The notes under the pieces: model-generated
Seen by the model: only the letters and a program-made list of their open reading frames with translations
What the model was told of the DNA's origin: nothing
Databases searched by the model: none
Assembly (NCBI RefSeq): GCF_003265705.1
Contig: NW_020312935.1
Span: forward strand, 6,046,245-6,110,244
Source: Callorhinus ursinus
Taxonomy: Eukaryota > Chordata > Mammalia > Carnivora > Otariidae
Reading direction: 5' to 3'
DNA length: 64,000 nt
Part shown: positions 22,961 through 36,753 of the stretch, piece by piece
Position numbering within the stretch: position 1 is the first letter of the stretch
Layout: the number at the start of each line of letters is the position of its first letter
Position numbers and translations under genes: made by a program

Positions 22961-24234
22961 ATCTGCCTTGCCCCAAGGCCATCTAGTACATCAGTGCTAA
23001 TACTGGGTCCCCTGGTCGAAGTCAGTGCTTTCTTCCTGCTAACTTTGTCCCTGAGCTCTAAACAACAAAGCTGGCCATGTTCCTTCTCTACAACAGCCTC
23101 ACTTTTGGATTAAACCCGGAAGCTCCACAGGTGGCCATCCACACCTGTCCCTATCTCCCTACCATTCTCTCCTACCTTCATCCAGCTCCACACACAAACA
23201 GACCAGAACTCGCTGAGCACTTGCTCACGGGTTTTTGCCCCACCCCCACCCCATGAATCCCCTTGCTGGGATGTCCTCCCTCCCCCCATTTGCCTGGTTA
23301 GTTCCTGCTCTTCCTTCAATTCACTGTTCAGACTCCATCTATTTGGGTCCTCCTTCCCAGACTCAAATGTTGACCCCAACCCCATGTGCCAGGGCCTACT
23401 CCTCTGCCTAAACACAGTAGCTCTGGGCTAGGAGGATTCCAGTGTGGTTCTTGCCACACCCACTCCACCTGACCCCAATCCCCCAGCACAGTGTGTGGCT
23501 CAGCAAACTGCAGGATTTACAGTTTCTGACTCCAAATTTCCCACAAGCTTTCAACTCATGGCTGGGAGGCAGCATTCCTGCATCCAGAAAAAGAAGCAGG
23601 GAGCAAAGCGCCAACCCCCCCCATCCCCACGCAACACAGGAAGGGGTCTGGGCCAGGCTGGGAGGATGCTCCCCAGGATGGCCAGCAAGCCCTGACCTTG
23701 CTTCTAATACATATACTGCAGAAAGAACAGTCTGAAAAAGAAAAATGCCAAGGCTCAGAAGCAGCCTCACATCAGATTTTGGGGACTGACCTTCATGACG
23801 GCTTCTCCTACAGTTCTTCCAAGAGGGCTGCTGACCACGCCATCTCCTGCTTCACCCCAACAGTCCGCAGGCTGACTGAGGCCAGGCTCCTCGAGGAGCA
23901 GAAATGACCTTGATGACCTCTCGCCCACTGAGCATCAGCCTTCACTGACCTTTAGGTCTCTGTGGGTGCAAAGACCCTCTAAGAATGTCTCAAAAACTGT
24001 GGCCCTCTCCCAATAAATTTGCACAGAGGTAGAGATGCCCCAGCCTTGTGAATAATTTCGAGTTGTTCACACTCCCTGAGGTTCAGCCACAGACCCCAGG
24101 TTAAAACTTCTTGCCCAGAAGACCCCATTAGACAACAGAAAAATTTCATTTTTATCCTCAAATTCTGGGTGTTTCCAGTGACAAAACTTAAATAGCAGTG
24201 TCCAGCTGATAACACGTCAATTTTCACTAATACG

Positions 24235-24400
24235 TATTAGACACAAAAATGTGCTAAGAGCTCTCCCTATGTGCATTTGCTCCTAATACCCTGTGAATCA
24301 ACTCCCACATTACACTGCAGCACAACGAAGCTCAGAAAGGTTAGCTCACTCACGCAAGGCCATGAGCCTAATGGATGGTGGAACTAGACGGAACCAGGTT
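24235..24400 (-). repeat. MIR-like fragment
   Basis: Ordered MIR antisense words: GCTAAGAGCTCTCCCTATGT, then CAGAAAGGTTAGCTCACTC, then a gene-poor tail. Confidence 0.45.
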
Positions 24401-24889
24401 TAGCGGACTCCAGGGCCAAGCCCCCCAGACAATAGGTCAGACATAAAAATGAGCAGACCACACCAGTGAGAGAAGTGCTCCTGCGCAAGTAAGGCTGAAG
24501 TCCTGACCTCTAACCCTGACTCTGTCAGAGAGGGGCAAGACAGAACTGAACCAAGGCTTCTGCCTCCAAACAAAGGGACCAGGCAGATTTCCACACCAAA
24601 CCCAACAATAGGCGTTTTCATGGGGGATGATCTCACAGTTTTCCCAAACCCGCAAAGTCACAGCTCAGTTCTACCATCTCAGCAAATCAGAGATAGATCC
24701 TGGCCTAGCTAAGCCTGCGGCAGGCATGGGGGCAGGACAGTGATGGGGAAGAAGATGTTACAAACACCAGAAAATACACAAAAAGACCCATGCTTGTCTT
24801 TTCTCAAGCACCCATCACCAAGGCCTGCAGGGAATGCTAGGAGATATGCTGAGCTTCTAATGGGATCCCTGAAATCAGCATCAACCATG

Positions 24890-25330
24890 GCCATTACCCT
24901 TACATGCCCTATGGCCTTCAAATGTTTCCAGTGACTTCCCTTTCTATTCTCCATTGACAGTCTCAACTACTTAGCCTGCCTTCAAGGCCCCCGGGTGACC
25001 TGCCCTCCTGGCTGTCCAACCTCATGTCCTGCCACCCCCCTCCCTGCTCCTCTACAGCCACTCAGGGTATTTCCCTGTTACTGGAACATGCTGAGCCTCT
25101 TCTCACCCAAGGGCTTTGCAACTGTTTATCCTTCTACCTGGATCACTATTCTCCCTGGATCTTCATGTATCTGGCTCCTTGTCACATATGTGTCAGCTCA
25201 AATGTCACCTCCTCACAGACACCTTCTCTGATCACTCAGTCTAAAATAACTGCCCAGCTACTCATCTCACCATCTTTTGTTTTCTTAGCACTTATCACTG
25301 CATGAAATAGTTACATTTAACATATTTGTT
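24890..25330 (+). repeat. L2-like LINE fragment
   Basis: Long diverged stretch with typical L2 3'-end words: CTTTGCAACTGTTTATCCTT, CTCAAATGTCACCTCCTCAC, ACACCTTCTCTGATCACTC. Confidence 0.6.
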
Positions 25331-26394
25331 TATGATCTGTCTCCCTGACCTAGGCAGCCCTGTCCCTGTGGTGCCTGGCTTAGCCCTTCTTCTCTGGAGG
25401 GGTGAATTCTGGACAAACCCTGCTGAATTTAAGTGGCCAAGTGACCCACTTCCCCTTTACCTACATTTTCTGTTCAACTCATCAGGAAACAACTCTTTGT
25501 CATCAGTCACCTGTCTGCCTGAGGGTGTGACAAGTGGGGCTTGGCCCAACCCCCTCTCATTTTCAAGGCTGTGGTCACCTGAGGGACAGCTGTGGCTCAA
25601 CAGCAGGCACACAACCACACCCTCAAGGTCTGACCTCTAGCCTACTCCTCCTCTCCCTCATTGTATGACCCTCTGACCCTGTCTCCTCACCAGTAATTAT
25701 GGGGATGTTGGGGCTAATCAACTGAGAGTATAAAGCAAGACCCAGTAGCAAGGAGTCAGTCAGGTCCTAAGTGAAGCTCCAGGTCAAGAACTAGAAAAAA
25801 GGTGGTTATCTCAGCCTCCTGCAAGGATACCACATCATGGTGTAGCCTCGACACAGGACTGGCAACTGCCTAGTCCATCACTCTCCTGCCTGAAGTCTGG
25901 AGAGCAATCAGCCAAGGTCTGGTGCCCGAATAGCTGGCCGGGACAGAACCCTTTCCTGGGGCAGACCCAAGGCCTAGGTGCCCCCAGCACCCCGAGGGCC
26001 TTTTCCTCCTCTTCTGTCTGGAGGAGGGATCCAGAGCTTTTGGGCTGCCCTGGCTAGCTCAGAAGTTGAACCTTGAGACCTGCATTCTGGTCTTTCTGCT
26101 CTGTACTTAGTCCATGAGTAGCCTCCCTTTCCCATGTCACTCAGAGATCTCTGGGGCCCCTGTCCTAGACAGCTCCCATCCATGAACTGAACCCCAGGTT
26201 ATGAAATTGCTGACCAGGTATATATGGACTTGGCTCCCCAGTTGGGCCTGAAGCCCCTAAGTGACCACCCCCATGGTCTGCTACAACCATGCCTGACGAA
26301 TACTGTCATGACACTCCAAGACTAAGGTGAGCAGAGGAATGAAGGGATGAACATGGAGTCCCCAGGGTGCTGAACTGGCTTCTCTGTAAGCCAA

Positions 26395-26525
26395 ACAGTT
26401 ACATGTGCTCTCTCATTTGAGCCTCACAGCTGTAAAGCTAATGTGATTATCATCATTTTCTAAATGAGGAAACCAAAATTCCAAGAGGTTAAGAAAGAAT
26501 TCAAGATGACACAAGGCCACTGGCA
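26395..26525 (-). repeat. MIR-like fragment
   Basis: CATTTGAGCCTCACAGCTGT and AATGAGGAAACCAAAATTCC words followed by AGAGGTTAAG, in the order of an antisense MIR. Confidence 0.55.
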
Positions 26526-27139
26526 AAGCCAGCATTAAAATGTCCACTAAAATGGCCTGGACTGGACAGCTGAGAGCCAACGTCAGGTAGCAGAAAGTGT
26601 AGAGGTAACAAATGAGATGGTGAGGAATGGAGCCTAGGCCTTTTCTTACCCTCTGAAATCAGCCAAGTTCTATGCCTCTCAGAAAGCCCCTGAGTGCATG
26701 CTCGGCTGGTCAAAGCAGGACTACACCATAGAGACTAGTGAGAATTTGCATTTGCCTAGGTCTGAAATCACCTCTGCCAGTGGAACCAATGTCTCTACAC
26801 ATAGACATCACTCCAGGGGGCAGCAGTCTCTGCCCGGTGAGACCCAGTGGCTCTGATGAAGTATGCAAGGCTTTGAGAAACAATCATTCCATAATTTCCC
26901 CAGTTTACTGAAGCAAGCGGCCTTGAGTTCCCTGGCAAGTCAAATACACCCGCCTCATGAGGGGGAGGTTCTCCTCCTCTGGGGTAGGCCCCTCTCTAGT
27001 CTTGGGGCTTAGGGAGCTGGCACACAGGTACCAGCAACATATAAGGACTCGATATTAATACTTTGCTAAGGGTAAAAGGCAACCTTAGCCCAACCTCCAG
27101 GATCCTGTAAGTCTACTTTAACATATAAAAATTCTTTCT

Positions 27140-27345
27140 GGGGTGCCTGGGTAGCTCAGTCGGTTAAGTGTCTGCCTTTGGTTCAGGTCATGATCTCAGG
27201 GTCCTGGATGGAGCCCTGCATGGGGCTCTCTGCTCAGTGGGGAGCCTGCTTCTCCCTCCCTCTCCCTCCACTGCTCCCCCTGCTTGTTCTCTCTTTCTGT
27301 CAAATAAATAAATAAATAAAATCTTAAAAATAAAAACAAAAACAA
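27140..27345 (+). mobile_element. CAN-SINE in NUTF2 5' intron
   Basis: GGTGCCTGGGTAGCTCAG head, CT-rich middle, AAATAAATAAATAAATAAAA tail. Confidence 0.9.
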
Positions 27346-27811
27346 AATCTTTCAAAAAAAAAAGAACAAATTAAACTAAAAAAAAAATCGAAAAAGCAAA
27401 AACCTCCATTAGGAGGTTCAACTCAACCCCAACCCGTTAGAAATCCTGCTCAACTTTCTTTTTCCTTTTTTTTTTTTTAATTTTAAAAGGCTCACTAACC
27501 ACCTTTCTTCTTCAGTGCTCTAATCACTGCAAAGCCTCTCTTCTGCACAGGGCAGAAGGTCCCTTCAACTCAGCCCTAAGTACATAATAACAACATTACT
27601 CCTTTCCCCAGCACCAGGACTGGGTAGGATTCATTCTTCTACCTTCAGCCTCGGCCCAGAGCCTAACACACAAAAAGGGCCAAAGAATGGTTGCTGAATA
27701 ATACTAATCATTGGTAGAAAAGGAAAAGAAAAAAAAAATTCCAAGCAAGATACTAATGCCCCAGTTAAAGGAATCCTAGAACACTTTTTATACAAGTGCC
27801 TTCCAGTTCTT

Positions 27812-28002
27812 TTTTTTTTTTTTTTAAGATTTTATTTATTTATTTGACAGAGAGAGACACAGTGAGAGAGGGAACACAAGCAGGGGAGTGCAGGGAGGGA
27901 GAAGTAGGCTCCCCTCCGAGCAGGGAGCCCAATGCAGTGCTCGATGGATCATGACCTGAGCTGAAGGCAGACGCTTAACCGACTGAGCCACTCAGGCGCC
28001 CC
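27812..28002 (-). mobile_element. CAN-SINE, inverted, with perfect 16-bp target-site duplication
   Basis: GTGCCTTCCAGTTCTT occurs at 27796-27811 and again at 28003-28018. A small internal deletion removes part of the GATCCCAGG segment. Confidence 0.94.
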
Positions 28003-29989
28003 GTGCCTTCCAGTTCTTAAATTTGAGAATTCTGTGTCATTCTTAAACCATTCATGCCACCCCAACCCACCAACTGCAAAGATAGCAGAATAAAGTGAGA
28101 TGTAGCTTGGAGAGAAGTACAGTCCATGTCAGTAAAGGACCTACTGTTGAGCTTTTTGAGAACCCAGGCACCCCACACCCCGCCATGCTTATGCAGCCAC
28201 ATTTCGACTGCCCCATACCAGACCCCACTTCCAAGTCAGCCCTACATGAATAGAAGGTGCGGACAGATTCTGAAGAACCTCAGGATTCTTCACTTATCTC
28301 TGAGATACAGATGGCCTGCCAAGTTCCAGAAAGGTAAAGGACTTCGGGGGGTCAGGATGCCTACCAATGGCTACCTAAGCCCAGACACAGAAGTTCTAGA
28401 AAACTTCTAGGGTTGGAATGAGAAGGAGAAACTAGAATTCCTCCTACTCCTGACACCGCTGCCAGTGGTGAAGGAACAGTATCAAAAAAGAACAGTATCT
28501 TTTTGACCTTGAAGGAAACCATGGTCATCAAGTCAAGCCTTGGAATGTGCAAACTAATCCATAGATATAAGCCTAGCTCAACTGAAACCTGTGTCCTAGA
28601 CAGAACCAATCCTGACAATCTAGAGAGGGTCTTCAAACAACTTCTTCTAACACTAGGAGATTCCATCACAGGGATCCTATGTATGTCCTGTGGGCAGTCC
28701 CTCCTTGTTGCCTATCTCTACCAGCAAACCAGACCCTTCTAAGCCTGCTGAATGAACCTGACTTCCACGTGCTTACGGGCCAAGATGTGGACAAGGAGGT
28801 TTGAGTTCAGAGAGAAGGGAAGTGCTGCTTAGGAGATCTAGACAGATCTTTGCCTATCCTCCTCAATCAGAGAGAATGACTAGACAGAGCCGGAAAAGGA
28901 AAACTTCCAATGACCAGAAAAACATCACCTGGGGAAATACTCAAGGAAAAAAAAAAGTCCAGGGGTGGCGGCTTTCGGCATCATGGACCTAACTCAACTT
29001 TCCTAGGAGACCTGCTTGCTGCTGAGGCCAGGCCTGCAGAGACTTAGCTGCTGCTTTAATCCTTGCAAGAACTATGGCTCAGAAGCTGTACTGGGTCAGA
29101 GGAATCAAGGAATCGACAAGCTGTTTCTTCCCCAAATCCCAAGGTTCTCTCTGGACTGGTCCCTTAATACATCATCAATCAATGAGAAATGCCTTTACAA
29201 AGCCCCTCAGAAGACTACTCTAAGGCTAGATACTCCTCTTCTCCCAGGACTCAAAGGGATCGCTGGAGCCATCATTGAAGGCAATTTCCCAAGGCTCAAC
29301 CAGCCTCTTGCCTGTACACAGGTTACTCCAACCTGTACAGGTTACTCCGGAAGTGAGCAAGCAAGTGAGGGAAGTCTGTCTGCAGCTTTCAGCTTCAGTT
29401 ATCTCATCCAGGCTTCAGAAGGGCCGCAAAGAGTCTGAATCTGAGCCCCACTGCCCAAATGTGCCCCACCACCAGTCTCTTGTTTGGCACTGGGCTCATG
29501 GTCCTCAGGCCTGGATTCTACTTTCCCCTCCACTAAACCTCACCTTATCACCACCATTCTCCTGGAATCATTCTCCTCTGTGGGAGGAGGGCGGATGACT
29601 CTGGGAAGGGCAGATGTGAGGCTGAGGCTGCGCCGCAGTTCTAATAACGTGTTGGGGGCTCACACATCCAACCTCACCTCCTTGGCTTCCTTCCTCCCCT
29701 CCTCCACTAACTCGGCCGCCCAACCCACCCACCGCTGGGGCCTGGTCCCCGATAGAAGGGCGGGGTCTGAGCCTACCAGTCCGGAGCCGCTCATCTCATC
29801 AGGCCAGATCCTCCAAGGCTGGCGGGGGGTGAAGTCCCATGTGGAGCCCCCTCCCGCCCCAGATTCCCTGACCTGCCCTCCACGCAGAAACCTACGCATG
29901 AATTCCAGAGTGGGAGTTAGGTTTTGTGCACTCCCAACGGGTAGACAAGCGGGGGAGAGTTCACCTACATCCTAGCCTGGCTATGGTCG

Positions 29990-30980
29990 GGAACCGGGTG
30001 AGAGTCCTAATCCCGGGCTGCGGCAGGAAAGCGCCCTTACCCAATGCTGACTCCGGAGCGAGCCGGGTGGCGCTTGCCCATCCCCGGATCCTTCGCTGGC
30101 GGGTGGCAGGACGTGGGGCTGGGGTCGTCCCGCTAGCCTGCCTGCAGAGCTTGCGGGACTCGGGCAGGCCGGGCTAGGCCAGACGGGGCGGGGCCCGGAG
30201 AGCCCCATCCGGGTGGTCTGGACCAGAGAAAAAAAGGCCCGGCCGCCGCGCAGTCCGATGCACCCGCCATGGACACGATAGCCGGATAGGCGCCTGGCTG
30301 TCTCTCTCTGTGTTCCCCCCGGCCGCCGCCTCAGAGGACCGGCGGGAGGCGGAGCCGCGCGCGACACATGGCCCCGTCCCCGCGCGGCTTCGGGCCGCCG
30401 GTGTTGCGGGGGCGCCCGGAGACTGGCAGCGGAGGCTCCAAGCGGCCCAGAGCGCGGCTCCAGCGGCCCAGCCCCCGCCCCGGCGCGCTAGCCCCGACAC
30501 TCACCCGAGGGGCTGGCACGATGGCGGCAGCGGCGGCGGCGGCAACCCAGCGCGGTCTGCGACCGACTGTCCCTTCCCCCCTGCCCTCCCTCGCCACCCC
30601 GCTGCACTCTGGGAAACGCAGTCCCCCGGAGCTCCTTTCTGGCATAGATGTGCCAGGAGAAAACTACAGTTCCCGGTGTGCTATGCGCCGAGGACCGGCC
30701 ACGGCCCGCAGCGCGGGAGGTGAGGCTAAGCCGGGGAGGGAGGCTACCAGGGCGAGCCCCTGAGAATTGTGGTCTAGTGGAAGGCTCTGGAACACCCGAG
30801 GTTGGCGCCAGGCAAGGTTCAAGGCTCAGTTGTCGCCAGGTCCCAGCTGGTCCGGCCCCGCCCAGGTTGCGCGGTGGTTTGGAGCAGGCCCCGCCTCCGT
30901 GGGAGTCCGGCCTGGCCCCAAGCAGGCCCAGACGCCCCTCCTGGGGCCCCTGGGCTGTTTCCGCTCCCGAACTCTCCTCC
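29990..30980. promoter_or_regulatory. NUTF2 CpG-rich promoter, possibly shared with distal CENPT 5' exons
   Basis: Very CG-dense DNA with GC boxes (GGGGCGGGG) and (CGG)n. ZNF143/THAP11-type elements lie at 30603-30622 (inverted), 30663-30681 and 30761-30773 (inverted). On the plus strand a strong splice donor (GCGGGAG before GTGAGG, 30719/30720) could end a noncoding exon. Human annotation, as I recall it, places some CENPT 5' ends near the NUTF2 start; here this remains inference. Confidence 0.65.
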
Positions 30981-31029
30981 CCTTTGGTGCTCTAGCCACC
31001 CCCCCACCCCCACCCCCGCCCTTTGACTC

Positions 31030-33030
31030 TTCCGAGCAGTGCTCTAAAGCCAGCCAGGGCGGAACCCATGGTGTGTGCTGTCCAAACATTTCATGTGCCC
31101 TGCCCGACCCAAAGCTGGTTTCGAGCAGTCGAGGCTTTCCTTTAGGCTGGAGACTCAAATGCTCAAGTGGGGCTCGGCTGGAGACATGATTACCCTTACA
31201 CTTGTACAGTTGGGGGTCTCCAAAACATTCTCATAAGTTTTTTATTTTTGCACCAGGCAGGGCAGCAAAGAGTTTCATTTTTATTAACGAGAAAAGCGAA
31301 CTGGCTCACCCAAACTTTCCCTGTGATTTAAGCGACCAGATTGTCAATAATCTCTGTCCCACCCCTTGCCCTTTCATCACCCATTTTCATCGTTTCCTGG
31401 GCAATGCAAACATTTGAAATAAGGCCTGTGTCTAAGTCAGGCCTGTTGGGGAAATGCTCTACAGCTAACCCAGGTGGACCACAGGTAAGGGAAATATCAT
31501 CCTGGCAGCTCCATGCTTTCCCTCCTAGCCGGAGATCTCAGTATTCCTGTTCTTCCATAAGTTTTGAACCTTCACCAGTACACACACACACTTCCTGTTC
31601 TTCCATAAGTTTTGCACATTCACCAATACACACACACACACACACACACACTCACTTGCTGGGGACAGCTGGTAAGACCAGGTCTGCACTGCCTTGTGTG
31701 ACTAGATGCTTATTCCTTAGCCAGTGAGAACTCCGCATTGTCCTGTTTGTGGTGCATCTGGGACCTCCCTTGTTCTGTCATTCCCCCACCCCCAAAAAGC
31801 TAAAACTCGAGATAGATTGTATGCACATAACCCCCAGACACCAGAGTCTTGGCCAGAGCCTGGCCCTCACCTGTCCTGGGAGCGCTGCTGAGAGGTCCAA
31901 GCGAGCCAAAACAGAAACAGTGAGTCTTCAACAAACAGGAGCTAGGATACACTAAACAGCATAGACTGAGCCTGGAAAAGCCCTCACTCCTAGTGGAGAG
32001 TGGAGACTGACAGAGTGGCTTAATAGCTGCCCACAAAGGGCTTCAGTCCCAGCTGGCCTGGAAGGGGCAATGCTGTGCATCCACCACCTTATTTACGATA
32101 AGCCAGAACTAACGCTAGGAAGGCAGAGATCCAATCCTTTCCCCAGCCAGGCACCTGTACAACCTATACTCCACCCGTCTTAAAACCAGAGACTTGTTTC
32201 TCAAGTCAGTGCCAAGGGCCAAGAGGAGAGCAGAGACTAGAGAAACAGTTGTCATTTCAGTTCAGACACAGGGAAAGCCCCCAGGGAAGTGGCCTTTTCT
32301 AAAGTAAGAGAAGGAAGTCATGTTTTATGGACCCCAGGAAGTATCCATTTGTGCCCGAACACCGTAGTAAATAGGGCTAGCTTTAAAGGCTTGCCTTGGC
32401 CCATTGGCTTTGAGCTAAGTTATTTGGACCTATAGATAAAAATGTCACCTCACCCCTACCTTATCTAAAGAATAGAAACAGCCAAGAAATGAGTCAAGGG
32501 GTCACAAATCCCAACTCCTCCACAATAACATCCCAAGGCCAAGTTATCTGTACAAGAGTTCTTATGTGTGCGGGAAGCATGGCTGGTTCCAGCTGTGATC
32601 TTCACTAAGTAACTGCACACCCATGCGTGCCACTGTACTAGGGCTAAAATGGTGAGTGAAATTCAACCGCAGCTGAAAATTCATGAGGAATTCAAAACCC
32701 TCAAGAGAAGTGAGCAGTCACAACTTGGTTTAGTTCTCAGTTGCTCCTTCTCCTAACCCACAGCAAACTGGGACCATTTGGTGCAGTTTCTAAACTCTTT
32801 GGAGCGAGCTGGGCCAGGAACTCTGTGAGATCCTTATGAAGCCAGGGTCCATGTGCTCAGGGCCCCTTTATGGACAAGCATGGTCACTGAACCATTTCTA
32901 CTCTCAGGATCAGCCTCTCCTTGAGATCTAAGGTAGAGGCCTGTTGGGAGGTCTATTTCCCCACCTTTCAGGGATACTGAAATGAGTCTTTATAAAAATA
33001 AAATGATGAAACCCAAATTAAAACCTTACT
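31030..33030. other. Gene-poor interval between NUTF2 promoter and THAP11 3' end
   Basis: No exon or RNA gene is supported. The only clear structure is the CA-containing tandem duplication at 31541-31652. Confidence 0.5.
31541..31652. repeat. Roughly 50-bp tandem duplication ending in (CA)n
   Basis: The unit CCTGTTCTTCCATAAGTTTT ... CACCAGTACACACACA is followed at once by a near copy (CACCAATACACAC...). The second copy's CA run has grown to about 14 units. Confidence 0.85.
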
Positions 33031-33035
33031 TTCTG

Positions 33036-33041
33036 TTTAAT
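33036..33041 (-). terminator. THAP11: Possible poly(A) signal (ATTAAA) of THAP11
   Basis: ATTAAA on the minus strand about 690 bases past the THAP11 stop. The expected 3' UTR length fits, but no canonical AATAAA was found nearer. Confidence 0.4.
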
Positions 33042-33731
33042 TCGTTTTGCCAAACAAACACAGTGAAAACTTTAGTCTGACTAATTGTACAGAAAATAGA
33101 ATTTGTAACCAGTAGCAAACATAACAGGATAAACCTAAGTCCCTGGCAAGCTGGATCTTCATCAGCAGGTCACCTAGATCCCCTTGTAGATGGCCTCCTG
33201 GGGAGGGAGGTCCTTATAGGCAGAGGCACAGATCTGCCAGTCCCCATTAGAATCACAGGCTGCACCTGGGAAGGAAAAGCACGAAAAGGAGAACTGATGT
33301 TACTTGGATCTCTTATCACTACACACGGAAGAGTTGTCTCAATGCTGGCCAACCTCAAGGTGTTGTCTTCCCAAACCCATAGTCTTGGGCATCCGACCTG
33401 CATCCTGAGTGGGTAATTTTCAAGTTCAGTGGTTCTGAAGCCTCTGCTTAACCAGAACCTGCAACATAAACTGGGGGTGAGGTGGGGAGTGGGGGATAAA
33501 GTCATAATTGCTGGTGTCACCTGTACAGAGTCTGAGGTCCCAGACTTCAGGACCTTGCTTCAGGAGAAAACAAGACAGGGTGCCAGGTCACCAGCAAGAG
33601 AGTCCAGCTGCCCTAAGCTTCAGTACTGTCAACCAGTGCCCCAGGAGTATAGGGGAGTTCAACAGCAGCGGCCTAAGGTCCCTGTAGGCTGAGAGGGGTC
33701 CAGGAGTCCAGCAAGCCGAAGGGGGACCCAT

Positions 33732-34724
<993 letters not shown>

Positions 34725-35300
34725 GGCTGCGCCGCGCGGCCCGCCTCGGCCCGGCCCACCGGCCTCCTGAGCCCTTCGACGGCCCGGTCTGTCTGCCGCC
34801 GCCCGCCCCTCGACGGGCGGCGCCGCGCGGGGCCTTTAGGCGGCCTCCCACTACTGCCGCCCGACGCGGCCGGCCCGGCCCGGCGCCCCGTGCCCAGAAT
34901 ACGCTTCCCGCCGGCCCGCGCTGCGCCGCCCGCCCGGCCGCCCGCCTGCGCTCCGGAGTCGGCCCCGGGGACGCCGCGAAGGACCGCCTGGGAAGGAGGA
35001 CTACGCCCCCCACAATGCACCGCGCCAGAAGCTGCTCACTTCCGGAGCGGGGGCGCGATGATTCCGGCAGCTTTCCAGGGCACCGTGACAACCCACGCAG
35101 AACAGATTCTTACCCCCGCCCGGCTTATCCCCGGCCGACTATAGAGGCATATTCGGTTGGAACGCTGTCGCCTGGACCGCCCTTCACAAGGACCCGGAAT
35201 CCTGATGAGGTCTGGCGGCGTACGCCTCTGTAGTGCGCAAGCGCCTTGGGCGTTTGCTTACGGAAACTACAAATCCCGCAATGCCGTGCGCTGAACTCGG
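34725..35300. promoter_or_regulatory. THAP11: THAP11 CpG-island promoter with two ZNF143/THAP11-type sites and an NRF1 site
   Basis: CG-dense sequence upstream of the THAP11 start. ACTACGCCCCCCACAATGCA (35000-35019) and ACTACAAATCCCGCAATGCC (35266-35285) resemble the 20-bp ZNF143/THAP11 element. TGCGCAAGCGC (35234-35244) is an NRF1-type palindrome. A plus-strand donor-like TTTGG before GTGAGG near 35360 could end a noncoding CENPT exon, but this is unproven. Confidence 0.7.
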
Positions 35301-36364
35301 CGGCTGCGGCCTGGGGCGCCGCCTAAAGGAGAGGTCCGGTTACAGGGGGACTAGGATTTGGGTGAGGTTGTGTGTCAGCCGGAAGCGCTTCCCCAATCCT
35401 GGGGCCTGTGAGTCGATGGCATTCCTGCGGGGACTGGGTGGGGAACCTCAGCTTCAGTGCCCAGAAAGACTTCAGGAGCCCCTTTCTCTGCGTTGAGGAC
35501 TCGCTTAATTCAGCCGTGGCTTGAGTTGACTCACTTACCTAAACACGGTCACCAGTAGGTGCCTACTGTGTGGCCGGTACAGTGCAGTGAGTTGGGAACT
35601 TTCTAAAAGGAGGTCGACCTGACTACCTTGAGGGTTGAGGGTCCGACTTTTGGATAATAGATGTGAATGCACCCGAATGGATGTCTAATCACAGAAATAA
35701 ATGCTACAGACTAATGAACAGGACAGAGGAGAAAATGGGACTTGGAGGCCAAGAAAGAAAAAAAATGGTGAAAAGCTTGAGTGAGGAGGGAGTAGCTGGT
35801 CCTGAGGAAAGAACTAGGCTAGGTCCTCAAAGAGCCTGGAAGAGGACAGGCAGGGTAGTTGAAGCGCTGAAAGATACCAAACTGGGCTAAGTTAAAAGAT
35901 TTGGGATTTAATTCTGCAGACGACTGGGAGCTGTTGAAGAGTGTTGAACCAGAGGATGGACAGAATTTGGATTGTAACAAGACACCTTCCCAATCCCCGA
36001 CTTCTATGGAAAAAACGTTCTGAAGGGCAAGAGAGGCTTTGGAAAACCAGGGGAAGGCCTGGCAGTTGTTCCGGGGATCTACCTGCTAGCCCTCCTTTGC
36101 TGAGTTCCCCCTTTCTCCCACTTCCTGCCTTCACCCCTTCTCCAGACTCTCCCTTCACATTTTTTTTCCTCCTGATTACAGACCATGGGTATGAAATTGA
36201 AGCCTAGTATATGCTATTTCTAATTATTTGACATAAAAACAAAAAAAGACCTGGCAATTTAAAAGCTTGTGAAAGAAAAAATATAACACCCCAAGTTAAC
36301 TGTTACTTTTTCTTTTTTTTAAGTGCTTTATTATAAAAGGAACCATACTTAAAATGTTTTGGGG

Positions 36365-36544
36365 AGGGGCGCCTGGGTGGCTCAGATGGTTAAGCGTCTG
36401 CCTTTGGCTCAGGTCATGATCCCAGGGTGCTGGGATCGAGTCCCGCATCGGGCTCCCTGCTGGGTGGGGAGCCTGCCTCTCCCTCTGCCTCTGCCTCTCT
36501 CTCTCTCTGACTCTCATGAATAAATAAATAAAACATTAAAAAAA
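36365..36544 (+). mobile_element. CAN-SINE, first of a tandem pair
   Basis: GGCGCCTGGGTGGCTCAG head and ATGAATAAATAAATAAAAC tail. It shares the target word TGTTTTGG with the next SINE. Confidence 0.92.
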
Positions 36545-36553
36545 GTGTTTTGG

Positions 36554-36753
36554 AGGGCGCCTGGGTGGCTCAGTTGGTTAAGCGACTGCCTTTGGCTCAG
36601 GTCATGATCCTGGAGTCCTGGGATCAAGTCCCGCATCGGGCTCCCTGCTCAGCAGGGAGTCTGCTTCTCCCTCTGACCCTCTTCCCTCTTGTGCTGTCTC
36701 TCATTCTCTCTCTCTCAAATAAATAAATAAAGTCTTTAAAAAAATAAAAAAAA
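36554..36753 (+). mobile_element. CAN-SINE, second of a tandem pair
   Basis: Same orientation as the copy before it. The short word TGTTTTGG occurs before, between and after both elements (about 36355, 36546, 36754). Confidence 0.92.

Larger units (their letters stand above)
20402..30600 (-). other. NUTF2: NUTF2 5' UTR intron (about 10 kb) and noncoding first exon
   Basis: The region between the first coding exon (acceptor at 20530/20529) and a strong donor (CCCCTCGG before GTGAGTG) at 30505/30504 has no protein-coding exon I can support. The noncoding first exon would cover 30505 to roughly 30560, within GC-rich, CGG-repeat-containing sequence. The intron carries two SINEs and several ancient MIR/L2 fragments; long stretches (28020-29990) look unique and unremarkable. 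Confidence 0.6.
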
